Assembly: GCF_029223195.1 (NCBI RefSeq)
Contig: NZ_JARHUF010000011.1
Span: 62,001 to 126,000, forward strand
DNA from: Vibrio sp. CAU 1672
GTDB lineage: Bacteria; Pseudomonadota; Gammaproteobacteria; Enterobacterales; Vibrionaceae
Direction of reading: 5' to 3'
DNA length: 64,000 bases
The notes below the pieces were generated by a model that saw nothing but the letters and a program-made list of their open reading frames with translations, did not search any database and was not told where the DNA came from. The translations under genes were made by a program, and so were the position numbers. Positions 11,025-20,848 of the stretch are shown in pieces (within the stretch, counting starts at the first letter, position 1; each line of letters starts with the position of its first letter).

Positions 11025-11993
11025 CTACACCTCAATATTGACAATTTTTCTGATCCATAAAGTCCCGATAAACAGTGCGATCATACCGCCAATCACCATT
11101 TTAACCCCCTGCGGTTCGGTATGCAGCAGCTCAATATATTTCGGGTCAACAATCGAAATGATGATATACAAGCCAAATGGCGCAAGTACCAACACCCAGG
11201 CGGACATACGCGACTCTGCTGAAATGGTGCGGATCTTCCTCGCAAGCTTGAATCTGGCCCGCAGAATACGGGACAGTTTTTCAATGTTCTCAACCAGATT
11301 ACCGCCGGTTTCCTTATGCAGCATAACCGCGCTGGAAAAGGCCAGCATCGACACGGTCGGCGTCCTCTCGGTCATTTGCATGATCGCCAGCCGCAAGTCG
11401 TAACCATAGTTGAGCAGGTTAAAGGTATTAAGAAATTCAGGCCCTATCGGTGCGGCCATCTCCCGACCAACTTCGCCAAATGCCTGATTGATGGGCTGAC
11501 CGGCCTGAAGCACCCGCTTAATAATATCCAGCGCTTCTGGTAATTGTTCTTCAAACTTCTGTAGGCGATCGGCTATGGTCTTTTGCAGATAAAAATAGAT
11601 GCACAGCCAGGTCGCTAACATCGAGCCGACACAGATATACCAGACTTGCTCAAAAAACAGCAGCAGTAAGGCGACTACGCAACCTGAGAGAAAAGACAAG
11701 AACAAGAATTTGCCGAAACTGACTGTCATACCCGCCAGCTCAAGTTTTTTCTTCAGCACTTCAAACGGGCTGAAACGAACCAAAAAGCGTTCAATCAGCG
11801 ACAAGTTTTTCAGCGAATTTTCACGCAGCAACGATACGCTTTCTGCGTCAATGTGCTTATGACTTTCGTTAATCCGCTTAACCAGTTGTTTGTGCTTTAC
11901 TTTTTTACCGGCAGAAGGAAGAATCAGAGCTTGGCTAATAAACACAACCGACAAAAAAAGTAAGAACAAAAATAAGGGCAGTTGACCTTCCAT
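11025..11993 (-). CDS. tadB: Tad platform protein TadB
   Basis: Inner-membrane platform protein of 322 residues, paralogue of TadC, with a type II secretion F domain (about 150-290; EALDIIKRVLQAGQPINQAFGEV). Membrane helices at the N-terminus, about 95-135 and near the C-terminus. Starts 9 bp after the tadA stop and precedes tadC by 2 bp. Confidence 0.9.
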   Translation of the reverse strand: MEGQLPLFLFLLFLSVVFISQALILPSAGKKVKHKQLVKRINESHKHIDAESVSLLRENSLKNLSLIERFLVRFSPFEVLKKKLELAGMTVSFGKFLFLSFLSGCVVALLLLFFEQVWYICVGSMLATWLCIYFYLQKTIADRLQKFEEQLPEALDIIKRVLQAGQPINQAFGEVGREMAAPIGPEFLNTFNLLNYGYDLRLAIMQMTERTPTVSMLAFSSAVMLHKETGGNLVENIEKLSRILRARFKLARKIRTISAESRMSAWVLVLAPFGLYIIISIVDPKYIELLHTEPQGVKMVIGGMIALFIGTLWIRKIVNIEV

Positions 11994-12002
11994 AGCAGAC
12001 TC

Positions 12003-13451
12003 CTAGAGCACTTTTTCATTGAATATTTCAAATGGTACATCTAAGCCTCGTTTAATTAGCTGGTCGTGACAGCTTGGCACAATACCGGTTGCCACATAAC
12101 GCCCCAGCACATTGCCCTCTTTATCGACCCCCTGACGTTGGAAGGCAAAAATCTCCGACATGGTGATCACCTCCCCTTCCATGCCATTGATTTCCTGAAT
12201 CGATACCATGCGGCGTTTACCGTCTTCTTGTCGATCCATCTGCACGACGATATTGATCGCCGATGCAATTTGAGCGCGCAAGTTCTTGGTTGAGACATTC
12301 CAGCCCGCCATCGAGAACATATTTTCAACCCGGCTTAACGCATCCCTCGGGGTATTGGCGTGGATGGTCGCCAATGACCCGTCATGACCGGTATTCATGG
12401 CCGATAACATGTCTACGGCTTCACTGCCCCGCACCTCACCCACCACAATCCGGTCAGGACGCATCCGCAGTGAGTTTTTCACCAAATCACGCTGGGTTAT
12501 TTCCCCTTTACCTTCGATGTTGGCGGGACGGGTTTCGAGGCGAATAATGTGTGGTTGTTGCAGTTGTAATTCAGCTGAATCTTCAATAGTAACAATGCGT
12601 TGATCGCTGGGAATAAAACTGGAAAGAATGTTGAGCGTGGTGGTTTTACCTGAACCGGTACCACCCGAAATCAGAATATTCAGCTCACCGACCACCGCCG
12701 CATTAAGAAATTTGGCCATTTCCGGTGACAAGGAACCAAGCTCAAGCAAGTTTTCCATGTTTAACCGCTCAACCGCAAAACGGCGGATAGATACCGAAGG
12801 GCCATCGATGGCCAGCGGGGGAATAATGGCATTGAAACGCGAACCGTCTTTCAGGCGCGCATCAACCATCGGCGATGCCTCGTCAATCCGCCGCCCGACC
12901 TGGCTCACGATCCTGTCGATAATGCTGCGCAAATGACGCTCGTCAAGGAAAGTATGCGGCGTTTTTTCCAGCTTACCAAAGCGCTCCACATACACATTCT
13001 TGGCGCCATTAACCAGAATATCTGAGATCGTCGCATCTTCGAGCAGTGGCTCCAAAGGCCCGAGGCCAAAGACCTCATCCTCAATCTGTTTCATCACGCG
13101 ATTACGCGCTTCAGAACTCAAAGGATGAGTCTGATCTTCGGCAATCAACTGTATTACCGCTTCACGAAGTTCTTCTTTGGCGCGATCTTCCGGTAAGTGC
13201 GACAGTAAGCCAAGATCCAAGGTATCAAGCAGCTTTTGGTGATAATAATGTTTTACCGCCAAATCTTGCTCTAGCTGTTTTTTCTGCTCTTCAATGGCTT
13301 TGAGTTTCGCTTCAACAGGGGACAACATTCTTTCGTCTTTGTCACCTAGCTCAGCGTTCTTTTCTATGGATTCATGGCGTCGTGGAGAGTCAAGGCGATC
13401 TTCATCTGTCGACCGTAATGCACTTCCGACGTTCTTACGCTTAAAGAACAT
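12003..13451 (-). CDS. tadA: Tad pilus secretion ATPase TadA (CpaF family)
   Basis: Cytoplasmic hexameric ATPase of 482 residues that powers pilus extension and, in Tad systems studied so far, retraction. N-terminal charged helical domain to about 130, then the PilT/VirB11-type ATPase: Walker [11 protein letters not shown] near residue 265, Asp box and Walker B ([15 protein letters not shown]), His box ([17 protein letters not shown]). All catalytic motifs are intact. Start ATG 13451. Lies between tadZ and tadB with gaps of about 10 bp. Confidence 0.95.
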   Translation of the reverse strand: MFFKRKNVGSALRSTDEDRLDSPRRHESIEKNAELGDKDERMLSPVEAKLKAIEEQKKQLEQDLAVKHYYHQKLLDTLDLGLLSHLPEDRAKEELREAVIQLIAEDQTHPLSSEARNRVMKQIEDEVFGLGPLEPLLEDATISDILVNGAKNVYVERFGKLEKTPHTFLDERHLRSIIDRIVSQVGRRIDEASPMVDARLKDGSRFNAIIPPLAIDGPSVSIRRFAVERLNMENLLELGSLSPEMAKFLNAAVVGELNILISGGTGSGKTTTLNILSSFIPSDQRIVTIEDSAELQLQQPHIIRLETRPANIEGKGEITQRDLVKNSLRMRPDRIVVGEVRGSEAVDMLSAMNTGHDGSLATIHANTPRDALSRVENMFSMAGWNVSTKNLRAQIASAINIVVQMDRQEDGKRRMVSIQEINGMEGEVITMSEIFAFQRQGVDKEGNVLGRYVATGIVPSCHDQLIKRGLDVPFEIFNEKVL

Positions 13452-13463
13452 ATTCTTCCCCTG

Positions 13464-14672
13464 TTACGAAAATAGTTTCTTGATCCAGCTTTTTTTCTCT
13501 TCTACGGGGTTTTCCAGTAGGTGCGATATTTCCGCAAGAGACTCCTTAATGGCGCTGTTACGTTTCGATTGAACGATCGGGTTACCTAAGTTGGCGCACT
13601 CCATTGCCACAGCAAAGTTATTCGGCACAACATGGATAGCGCGTTCTGGCAGTGTTTTCTCAATATCCTTCAGCGAAATTTCGGCTTTTTTTTCAAAGCG
13701 ATTGACGATCAATTCAACCTGATGGTTACTTAAACCATAGTCCAACTCGAGAGATCTTACGTAATTTGATGCATGCTTTATTGAGGTAACATTTTGCTGA
13801 AGCACCAGAAAAACGTGAGTAGCCGGGGAGATGATTTGTTGGTAAGCGTGTTCAATACCATGCGACATATCGACGATGATGTGCGAATAAAACTGGCGCA
13901 GTAGCGGCAATAACTTGCTCACACTAGTCGCATTGTGATAGTTCTCTCGAATATTATCCTGGTCAAAACAGAGGTAATTCAGCCCTGACGAATGCTTAAA
14001 CACCAACCCTTCCAGAGACATCTCATCCAAATCACTGGCAGCGTTGATCACATCATTAATGCTGTATTTAGGCTTGCAATTAAGATAATCCGCAGCGTCA
14101 CTAAACTGCATATCTAAATCGATCAGTAACACGTTACTCCGTGCATAACTGGCCAGTTCAATCGCAGTATTTAATGCTAATGTGGTCGCCCCAGAACCAC
14201 CTTTGGCATTGATAAACAGCGTCAAATCTCCCATCTTCTTGTTGGAAATTTTTTCGTCTGCCGTAACTTTCAATAACGGATACAGCTCACTAAAATCTAC
14301 CGTGCTGGAAAAGTAGTCCGTGGCGCCGAGCCGCAATGCCATTTTGAGTGAGACGGTATCATGCTCATCACCAAATACTATCAATGCGGTATGGTTTTGT
14401 TGCAGGCTGCTCTCGTTGGAGTAAATAAGCTCAACTTTCTGCACCCAAAGTTCTCCGGTTTCGATATAGAGCAAATCCGGATCTGGCTTATTATGAATGG
14501 TGTCATTGTTGAACACGTCGAGCTCAATCCACTCGATGTTTAAGTTGACACATTGTGACAGCTCTTTCTCGATGTGGTTCCTAAAACTCGAAGTCGAATA
14601 GACAATCCAAAGCACCAGGTTGGTCTTCAGCGTCTTGTAATCGCGCCTTTCCATATTTACAGGTCTCAACAT
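13464..14672 (-). CDS. tadZ: Tad localisation protein TadZ (CpaE-like, MinD/ParA fold)
   Basis: Protein of 402 residues: N-terminal receiver-like domain (about 15-135, atypical) followed by a ParA/MinD-like ATPase fold. The P loop reads KGGSGATTLALN: the deviant Walker A lysine is present but the usual second lysine (GKT) is Ala-Thr-Thr, as in several TadZ/CpaE proteins, so hydrolysis may be weak or absent. TadZ marks the pole or site where the Tad machine assembles. Positioned directly upstream of tadA, as in other Tad loci. Confidence 0.88.
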   Translation of the reverse strand: MLRPVNMERRDYKTLKTNLVLWIVYSTSSFRNHIEKELSQCVNLNIEWIELDVFNNDTIHNKPDPDLLYIETGELWVQKVELIYSNESSLQQNHTALIVFGDEHDTVSLKMALRLGATDYFSSTVDFSELYPLLKVTADEKISNKKMGDLTLFINAKGGSGATTLALNTAIELASYARSNVLLIDLDMQFSDAADYLNCKPKYSINDVINAASDLDEMSLEGLVFKHSSGLNYLCFDQDNIRENYHNATSVSKLLPLLRQFYSHIIVDMSHGIEHAYQQIISPATHVFLVLQQNVTSIKHASNYVRSLELDYGLSNHQVELIVNRFEKKAEISLKDIEKTLPERAIHVVPNNFAVAMECANLGNPIVQSKRNSAIKESLAEISHLLENPVEEKKSWIKKLFS

Positions 14673-14684
14673 AGTGCTACTCCT

Positions 14685-15206
14685 TTAGCAATCTTCGATG
14701 ACATTAGAACCTTCAGGGCGTTTTACCCCCAGACTCTCAGCAGGCAATATGGTTTCTAAACTGGGGGTATTCCCCACCGCGTTTATCAACACCGACAACA
14801 CAAAAAACCGGAACGTATACCCCACCGATCTGGCTCTTACATACTCAATCTGCGCAAACGCAGCATTCAACGTATCACTGTCAGCCGGAGGAGTGGTCAA
14901 AAAGCCTGAAACATCGACTGGGTTACCACTGGCATCCAGATAATCGATTTCCAGATTGGCAGCAGTAAACCCTGCCGGGTACAAATCGGAGACGGCCGGC
15001 AATTGCGGAATATCATCCCTGTCCGCGATGTAACAAACCGTAGCCAACCGGGCCGCCCGGCGTGTCACTTCATTGACCATCTGTACCGAATAAAAGTAGG
15101 CGGCAAATTCAATTATCAAAAACAAAATCAGAATGACGGCTAAGGCAATCAAAGAAAACTCCACCTGAGTCAGTCCTTTTTGCTTGGATCTTATGATTCT
15201 CATCAT
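14685..15206 (-). CDS. tadF: TadE/TadF-like pseudopilin (second of two)
   Basis: Single-span protein of 173 residues with a class IVb prepilin-like N-terminus: a short basic leader, then G-LTQVEF with Glu at +5 and a hydrophobic helix (SLIALAVILILFLIIEFAAYF). Such TadE/TadF pseudopilins are processed by the TadV peptidase and may act as minor subunits. Its ATG overlaps the stop of the preceding tadE-like gene (ATGA), so the two are translationally coupled. Which is E and which F is assigned by order only. Confidence 0.75.
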   Translation of the reverse strand: MMRIIRSKQKGLTQVEFSLIALAVILILFLIIEFAAYFYSVQMVNEVTRRAARLATVCYIADRDDIPQLPAVSDLYPAGFTAANLEIDYLDASGNPVDVSGFLTTPPADSDTLNAAFAQIEYVRARSVGYTFRFFVLSVLINAVGNTPSLETILPAESLGVKRPEGSNVIEDC

Positions 15207-15670
15207 GGTGCGGTCCTCATTTTTGCCGACGCGCCCATACTGAACTCCAGCGATGTGCCTACAATCGGCAGCTGAAGAAAAATCGGCACGTAATTGTAAG
15301 TGGCAGATACAGTTACTTCTTTGGTGACACTTGTAGGCGGAGTAACAATGACATCATCCACGCCGATATAGGTGAGAATCGGTGTACTACCCCCTACCGG
15401 GTTACCGTAGATCACGACATTCTTTATCTCGCTCTCTTCCGCAATGGTATTAAATGATAAAGTCCCATACGTTTCGACCACTGCATAACGGGCACCATTT
15501 TGCAGCGCCTTGTTAACTTCGGTATATTGGATAAACGCCCGGCTGACATCAATCACCAGTACTGTCAGGATCAACAACATTGGCAATGCAATGATAAACT
15601 CAACGGCCGCTAAGCCTGCCTGACGCTTACCTACCCCATGTATTAAGGGCTGAATATTGCTGTTTTTCAT
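15203..15670 (-). CDS. tadE: TadE-like pseudopilin (first of two)
   Basis: Protein of 155 residues starting at the ATG at 15670 (MKNSNIQ), not at the much longer upstream frame that would run into tadG. Leader ends in G-LAAVEF, with Glu at +5 and a hydrophobic helix (IIALPMLLILTVLVIDVSRAF), the pseudopilin cleavage pattern. The rest is a predicted periplasmic beta-rich domain. Starts one base after the tadG stop and overlaps the next gene by four bases. Confidence 0.78.
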   Translation of the reverse strand: MKNSNIQPLIHGVGKRQAGLAAVEFIIALPMLLILTVLVIDVSRAFIQYTEVNKALQNGARYAVVETYGTLSFNTIAEESEIKNVVIYGNPVGGSTPILTYIGVDDVIVTPPTSVTKEVTVSATYNYVPIFLQLPIVGTSLEFSMGASAKMRTAP

Positions 15671-15671
15671 G

Positions 15672-16964
15672 CTAAGACGCCCCACCTGATGGATCTTTGT
15701 AAAGCTGAATGCGATAGAAGCCTTTGTCTGTCGGATCAACTCCTGTAGATCCGTTATTGATCGGACACTCATACAAAAACTGTCCAAACACTGCTGCCTG
15801 TCCGGAATTGTCCACTTTCTGCAGCAGGAAAAAACAACCAAAGCCGAGCACATCAAATTCAGATTTACCTGTCGACGCCGTGCAGTTAACGATAGGAACG
15901 CGTAATATACGCCGGCCACGCTCACCTGAGTCACCGGTGTAACTGGCAGAGTCACAAGGAGAGCCACCACTTTCGCATGCACTTAGCTCTTGCAGGTAAT
16001 TGGAATAATAGAGATCGCCGGCATAAAGCTCCCCTGACTCAGCTAACACATCCGGCTCACGCACATATTTGTCCGGTAATACGGTGCCGTCGTTTTTGAT
16101 CGGACCGGAAAAATCATTCAGCCGGGTATTAATCCCCTGAGCCACCGGACCGACACTACTACCCGGCTTGGTGACGACTGTATCACCAATGGTCGCACAG
16201 CCATTGTAAGCGCCGGATAACGCATCACGCACCAGTGCTGCACCGCTGTTGGCGGTATCCTGGCCAAAGTCGAGAAGCTGGAAGTTACCCGGCCCCATGT
16301 CGGTATTGTCCTGATCCCCGACCTTGAGTTCGTGCACCAGTGTCGGGTCGGTTGAGGTATTTGGATCATAACCCAGCGGGTTATATCCCCAGGCATCTTC
16401 CGCGCTACCAGTCGGCTCGCCACACATGGCAATCGGCGTTAGGTTACACGACTCGATCACCGCCGCACTGCGCCCCGCGACGGCACTGGCAGACACTGTC
16501 TGCCCAATCCCAAACACACCGGCTAAATACTGGGTGAGCGGCATCCCCGTAACCTGAACCCGGACATAAATGTCATAATCACCCGCAGGAGGGGCAAAGC
16601 TGGCCGCGTCAACAAAGTTCTCCAGATCATGTGAGAAGGTCACCGACGTGTTGCCATCATTGCTTACACTGAAGTTTTCATTGCGGATCAGTTGGTTATT
16701 GCCGGATGTGGCGACAAAGCTAACTAACGTAGCCCTGGCTGCCGCTTCCGCCGCATCAACGTCACTACTGTCATCCGCAACCACCGCCCCGGCCAACGCC
16801 GCAGCATCGACCGCATTTTGCAGTCTTGTCCGGTTGAGAACCTGGTTGTTAATGTCGATACCAAATGCTGCCATACCTAGCAATATCAACATCACCAGAC
16901 TCAAGAGCACCAAAGTAATGCCTTGCTGATATTGCTTCAGTGCCCGGCGATTTATCCTGACCAT
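15672..16964 (-). CDS. tadG: TadG-like pilus assembly protein
   Basis: Protein of 430 residues with the N-terminal TadE/G-like segment (about 12-60: QQGITLVLLSLVMLILLGMA, then GIDINNQVLNRTRLQNAVDAAALAGA), a membrane anchor followed by a long extracytoplasmic domain rich in Gly, Ser, Asp and containing many cysteines (CNLTPIAMC, CESGGSPC, NCTASTG, CFFLLQ), which probably form disulfides. No intact MIDAS von Willebrand motif was recognised. In many Tad loci tadG is last; here it lies before tadZABCD. Confidence 0.78.
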   Translation of the reverse strand: MVRINRRALKQYQQGITLVLLSLVMLILLGMAAFGIDINNQVLNRTRLQNAVDAAALAGAVVADDSSDVDAAEAAARATLVSFVATSGNNQLIRNENFSVSNDGNTSVTFSHDLENFVDAASFAPPAGDYDIYVRVQVTGMPLTQYLAGVFGIGQTVSASAVAGRSAAVIESCNLTPIAMCGEPTGSAEDAWGYNPLGYDPNTSTDPTLVHELKVGDQDNTDMGPGNFQLLDFGQDTANSGAALVRDALSGAYNGCATIGDTVVTKPGSSVGPVAQGINTRLNDFSGPIKNDGTVLPDKYVREPDVLAESGELYAGDLYYSNYLQELSACESGGSPCDSASYTGDSGERGRRILRVPIVNCTASTGKSEFDVLGFGCFFLLQKVDNSGQAAVFGQFLYECPINNGSTGVDPTDKGFYRIQLYKDPSGGAS

Positions 16965-16989
16965 AGCCCCTCCCCAAGTGAAACTTCAC

Positions 16990-17214
16990 TTATTTCTTTT
17001 TGGCTACCCCGTTATTGTTGTATATCTCTAAGCTGGTTTGAGTACGTTCACCACTTCCTTCCGGTAGATAATCGAGGTTTTCATACCAGGCATTAGTGTT
17101 AAGTGTTTGTTCCGCACGTAACTGGCTTAAAGATATGCCAAGCTCAGGGTCATTCGCGCAGCCGAGCAAGCCGAGCGATGTGAAACAAATGGTTAATAGC
17201 ATTATGTTTTTCAT
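16990..17214 (-). CDS. Small Tad-locus lipoprotein
   Basis: A 74-residue protein with a signal peptide and lipobox LLGC (about residue 18), then a short hydrophilic tail. The start is the ATG at 17214: its Shine-Dalgarno GGAGG sits inside an upstream GTG-started version at 17226, which makes the latter unlikely. It lies between rcpA and tadG, where rcpB is found in other Tad loci, but it is far shorter than characterised RcpB and I see no similarity, so no symbol is given. It could be an accessory lipoprotein of the secretin. Confidence 0.7.
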   Translation of the reverse strand: MKNIMLLTICFTSLGLLGCANDPELGISLSQLRAEQTLNTNAWYENLDYLPEGSGERTQTSLEIYNNNGVAKKK

Positions 17215-17226
17215 CTTTTCCTCCAC

Positions 17227-18690
17227 TTACAGGCTGTGCCCGAATTTACCCTCAGAACCACCTTCTGACGTTCCATACTGTAAGGCACTATTATCAGATT
17301 GTTCATTTATGTCATTGAGCCGATAACGGTCGAAATCCAGTTCAGCCCCTTTGCCTAGCAGGTAAAACTCCACATCATTCGGACTGACATACGCATCGGT
17401 CGGCAAAGTGATCCTGCGTCGGTCTATTGGTGTCGCCAAACGCGGCGTTACCAGAATGACCAACTCGGTTTCACCTGAAGTAAACTCTTCACTCTTAAAT
17501 AATCGCCCCAAAACCGGAATATCACTTGCTCCCGGAATACCGTCCGCAACATTGCGAGAGTTTTCACTCAACAAGCCAGCGATCCCTATCGTTTGTCCAT
17601 CCGCTAATTCAAGTGTAGTGCCTGCACTGCGTTTGGTAATTGGCGGAATGAAAAATGTTGCATTCACTTCTCCAGGATTGAAAGTCAGCACACCAGAATT
17701 GGAAATTTCACTCACGTTAACGTTGAGCTTAAGGTTAATTTTCTTATCACTGAGAATAAAAGGCACAAAGTCTAACTGAACACCGTACTCTTTATAATCA
17801 ATGGTAATACCATCGTCGTTCGGTACCGGAATGGGGAATTCCCCACCGGCAACAAACTCCGCTTTTGTGCCACTCAGGGCCGTCAAACTTGGCTCTGCCA
17901 ACACCTTGGCGACACCGTTTTGTTTAGCCACATCCAAAGCGAAGGTAAACAGGGTATTACTATCAATGAACGACCCCAGGAACCCAAAATCATCGACACT
18001 TGGCACATTTAAAATCGGACCAATATTATCGATGCCGCCACCAGCGGTGGTCGCTCCCCAGGTAAAATCCCCACTGCGTTGGAAAAAGTGGAAGTTGGAG
18101 TCGAAACGGCGTACTAACGAACGTTGCACCTCGGCTACTGTCACTTCCAGCGTTACCTGCTGGGCCCCACCAATGGCGAGCAAGTTAATCACCGGGCTCT
18201 CTTCATCCTTACCGCCTTTATCCTCCCCTTCATCGGCCGCATCACCAAAGGAAAAGGTTTCCGCCAGCTTGATCGCGGTATCCATATTCTGCTGGCTGCT
18301 GACCAAGCCTTTGAGGACAATTTTTTCCAGTGAGCTGTGCACTTCTATATTCTCATCCGGTAAAAACTGGTGAAGCTTAGCTTTCAAGGTATTGAGATCG
18401 TGAGTGACTTCTACGTTAAAGGATTCAATAATCCGGCCACGGCTGTCCCAGACCGAGACGTTGGTCGTCCCGAGTTTTTTACCAATTAAAAACAGCTCAT
18501 TGGATCGCAACACCAAAATATCGAGTACTTCCGGATCCCCCAATGTCACCTTCTTCGCTTTGCCAGAAATCATCAACTGTGTCGATTGATGATGTGGTAC
18601 GCTGACTATTTTCCCGGACTGAGCGGTAGCCGCGTTGACTGAAAAGCTCACAAAAAGTAACTGACACAAGATAAGTATTGTTGTTTTCAT
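17227..18690 (-). CDS. rcpA: Tad outer-membrane secretin RcpA (CpaC family)
   Basis: Secretin of 487 residues forming the outer-membrane channel for the Flp pilus. Signal peptide (1-20, ending VNAA), N-terminal pilus-formation domain (about 25-110), a BON-like segment (about 110-150) and the secretin domain (about 270-430: VLAEPSLTALSGTKAEF, GGEFPIPVP, then ELVILVTPRLATPI at the end of the barrel). A short hydrophilic tail follows. Starts 7 bp after the rcpC stop. Confidence 0.92.
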   Translation of the reverse strand: MKTTILILCQLLFVSFSVNAATAQSGKIVSVPHHQSTQLMISGKAKKVTLGDPEVLDILVLRSNELFLIGKKLGTTNVSVWDSRGRIIESFNVEVTHDLNTLKAKLHQFLPDENIEVHSSLEKIVLKGLVSSQQNMDTAIKLAETFSFGDAADEGEDKGGKDEESPVINLLAIGGAQQVTLEVTVAEVQRSLVRRFDSNFHFFQRSGDFTWGATTAGGGIDNIGPILNVPSVDDFGFLGSFIDSNTLFTFALDVAKQNGVAKVLAEPSLTALSGTKAEFVAGGEFPIPVPNDDGITIDYKEYGVQLDFVPFILSDKKINLKLNVNVSEISNSGVLTFNPGEVNATFFIPPITKRSAGTTLELADGQTIGIAGLLSENSRNVADGIPGASDIPVLGRLFKSEEFTSGETELVILVTPRLATPIDRRRITLPTDAYVSPNDVEFYLLGKGAELDFDRYRLNDINEQSDNSALQYGTSEGGSEGKFGHSL

Positions 18691-18697
18691 AGTTCAC

Positions 18698-19450
18698 CTA
18701 ATTACTCACTCTAACGCTGGACGCTTGAGTGCCTTTAATTACGGTTACACTTGGTCGTGGTACATAACGCTTCGCGGCCACTGGTTTGTCAACTTCATGC
18801 GGATTACGCAGTGCCAATTGAATATGCCCCTTGCTGTTTTCCGTTAGTAATTTTTCTGCTTCTTTGGGTGTCACTTCGAGGGTGACAGCACGGACAATCA
18901 CCGGCCGGTTGTCCTTGGTTTTGGCGGTTTGGTCCACTGCCAGTACTTTGATGTTCTTCAACACCGTATTGGTCGAGGCACTGTTTTTACCCCGTTTGAC
19001 CGTATTAAGCACATCCACTTTATTCCCCGGCAGCAAGAATCCGGCAACCCCAATGACATCATTAACCCGGATAGTCACCGCACGTTTGCTTTCCGGAATC
19101 AATGCAGCCAGAGTCGCCCCTTCACCGGGCTGGGCCAAACGATCAGGGTGTACCATTTCACCGTCATAAATCGTATTGGCAACAATGCGTCCCACCGCTT
19201 GCTCAGGCACCTTCAATGTTCTTTCACCGATCCATTCCACCTCCATCAGTTTCGTCGATAAGTGTTTCTCTTCCAGGATGGTTCCCGGTTCCAGCTCCAT
19301 TGCCGCCACCAGTACCGGATGACGCTCAACTTCTTCCAGTTCTACCGTCGGCTGGTTTTGCCCTTCTAACCATTGCTTGGCAATAATCACCGCGCCAAGA
19401 CCAAAAACAACGGAAAGGAGCAGCAGCATCACAACTTGAGTTCGGCTCAT
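18698..19450 (-). CDS. rcpC: Tad assembly protein RcpC (CpaB family)
   Basis: Periplasmic protein of 250 residues with an N-terminal membrane anchor (about 5-25), an SAF domain (about 45-110, VLVAAMELEPGTILEEKHL) and the RcpC/CpaB domain (about 115-225; GVAGFLLPGNKVDVL). The SAF domain may contact peptidoglycan. Precedes rcpA, 15 bp downstream of the AAA+ ATPase gene. Confidence 0.9.
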   Translation of the reverse strand: MSRTQVVMLLLLSVVFGLGAVIIAKQWLEGQNQPTVELEEVERHPVLVAAMELEPGTILEEKHLSTKLMEVEWIGERTLKVPEQAVGRIVANTIYDGEMVHPDRLAQPGEGATLAALIPESKRAVTIRVNDVIGVAGFLLPGNKVDVLNTVKRGKNSASTNTVLKNIKVLAVDQTAKTKDNRPVIVRAVTLEVTPKEAEKLLTENSKGHIQLALRNPHEVDKPVAAKRYVPRPSVTVIKGTQASSVRVSN

Positions 19451-19464
19451 AATCCTTTTCTCCT

Positions 19465-20778
19465 TTATTCATCCACGGTGAAGTACAATCCCCAGGCTCT
19501 GGTGAGGATGTCTGAGGTCACCACTTTTTCTTTCCCTTCAAACTGCAAAATGTCCCGGCTGATACCGAGTAAATCTTTGGGTAAACAAGGGAAGTACGCT
19601 GTGCCACTGTCGTTATGTAACGCTATTAAGTCGTCAAAAAAACCGCTGGGAAGCTCCATCGCATAATCTTTCGCCAGCGAGTTCCACAAAGCGGTGTAAT
19701 CCTTAAGTTCCAGAGGAATAAATTCCACTTTGTAACCCAGGCGGCGCAAGAAAGCCGGATCGGCAATCACGCTCGGAGGTAAGTTAGATGAGAACGCCAG
19801 AGTTAATAAGAACGGCACGGTAATTTGCTGCCCGTTGGGTAATGCCAGGTGGTCAAACAGATACTCCATCGGCACAATCCAGCGATTGAGCAAGGCGTCA
19901 ACCGGCATCGACTGGCGTCCCAAATCATCGATAACAAAAATGCCGTTATTGGCCATCATTTGCAGCGGCGCAATCCACACCCGGTTATGCTCACTGTGAT
20001 TCACTTCCAGCATGTCCAGGGTCAGCTCCCCGCCGACCTGAATGTTCGGTCGTTCACACAGCACCCAGCGCTTGTCATAATGCTGATCCAATTTAACGAA
20101 CACTTGGGAGTGTGAGTTATCCAACCGGCGGTGATGGTGCTCAGAAAAGACTTTAATGATATTGCCGTCAGCATATATTGCGTAGGGGATAAACACCGCA
20201 GTATTCAATGCATTCAGCACTCGGGCCGCGACATAACTTTTACCCGTACCCGCGTGACCGTAAAGCAGCATCGCCCGGCCCGAGTTGATCGCTGGCCCCA
20301 ATATCGGGACCAAGCGCTCGGAGCCAAACACATCCGACAGTGCCCGCTCAACATCTGGCCGCTGGATCGGATATTTCCTCAAATCCTGCCCCTCCACAAC
20401 AGCCCAGTACGCCTCCAGTGATACCGGCACCGGACCGATGTAGGCATCTTTGCGAAAGGCCAGCTCGGCCTCGGCCATCCCGAGTTCTGTCAGACCATAA
20501 CGCACGTTAGTGTAGGCATTAGTTAATTGCTCCGTGACCGGTTGATACACTTCGACCCAGCTGCGCTTTCGCAATTGCGCCAACGCATTTTCCACAATGT
20601 GGGAAACCACACACAAGCGGTTGGTTAACTCAATTAAATCGCATTTCGGGTAGGCAGATAGATGCTTCAGCACCAGATTTTCAACCACTGACGGAGGGAT
20701 ACCCAACGCATCTTCAGAGGCTGGGACTTTGGGTGGACTGATTTGCGGCACGAGCTTATCCATTATTACGGAGCCCAT
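19465..20778 (-). CDS. AAA+ ATPase of the Tad locus, function unknown
   Basis: Cytoplasmic protein of 437 residues with no membrane helix. Residues 28-110 look like a winged-helix or other helical N-terminal domain (LVLKHLSAYPKCDLIELTNRL). The ATPase core has Walker A GHAGTGKS (174-181), Walker B IFVIDD (280-285), and a sensor-1 Asn in LAFSSNLPP, followed by a helical lid. These are AAA+ features, not the VirB11-type features of TadA. Start ATG 20778 has AGGAGG seven bases upstream. It sits between the prepilin peptidase and rcpC genes, where canonical Tad loci have no ATPase. It may regulate assembly or expression; no function is claimed. Confidence 0.8.
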   Translation of the reverse strand: MGSVIMDKLVPQISPPKVPASEDALGIPPSVVENLVLKHLSAYPKCDLIELTNRLCVVSHIVENALAQLRKRSWVEVYQPVTEQLTNAYTNVRYGLTELGMAEAELAFRKDAYIGPVPVSLEAYWAVVEGQDLRKYPIQRPDVERALSDVFGSERLVPILGPAINSGRAMLLYGHAGTGKSYVAARVLNALNTAVFIPYAIYADGNIIKVFSEHHHRRLDNSHSQVFVKLDQHYDKRWVLCERPNIQVGGELTLDMLEVNHSEHNRVWIAPLQMMANNGIFVIDDLGRQSMPVDALLNRWIVPMEYLFDHLALPNGQQITVPFLLTLAFSSNLPPSVIADPAFLRRLGYKVEFIPLELKDYTALWNSLAKDYAMELPSGFFDDLIALHNDSGTAYFPCLPKDLLGISRDILQFEGKEKVVTSDILTRAWGLYFTVDE

Positions 20779-20848
20779 ATTGCTCCCTCCTGTTAATCGG
20801 TTGTAGTATTCCCAATGATACTGACACGCTTCGTCAGACAGACTGGTA

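Noticed and set aside
15671..15982. Longer tadE frame starting at 15982.
   Set aside because: It overlaps the end of tadG on the same strand and lacks the prepilin leader at its N-terminus; the ATG at 15670 gives the expected pseudopilin.
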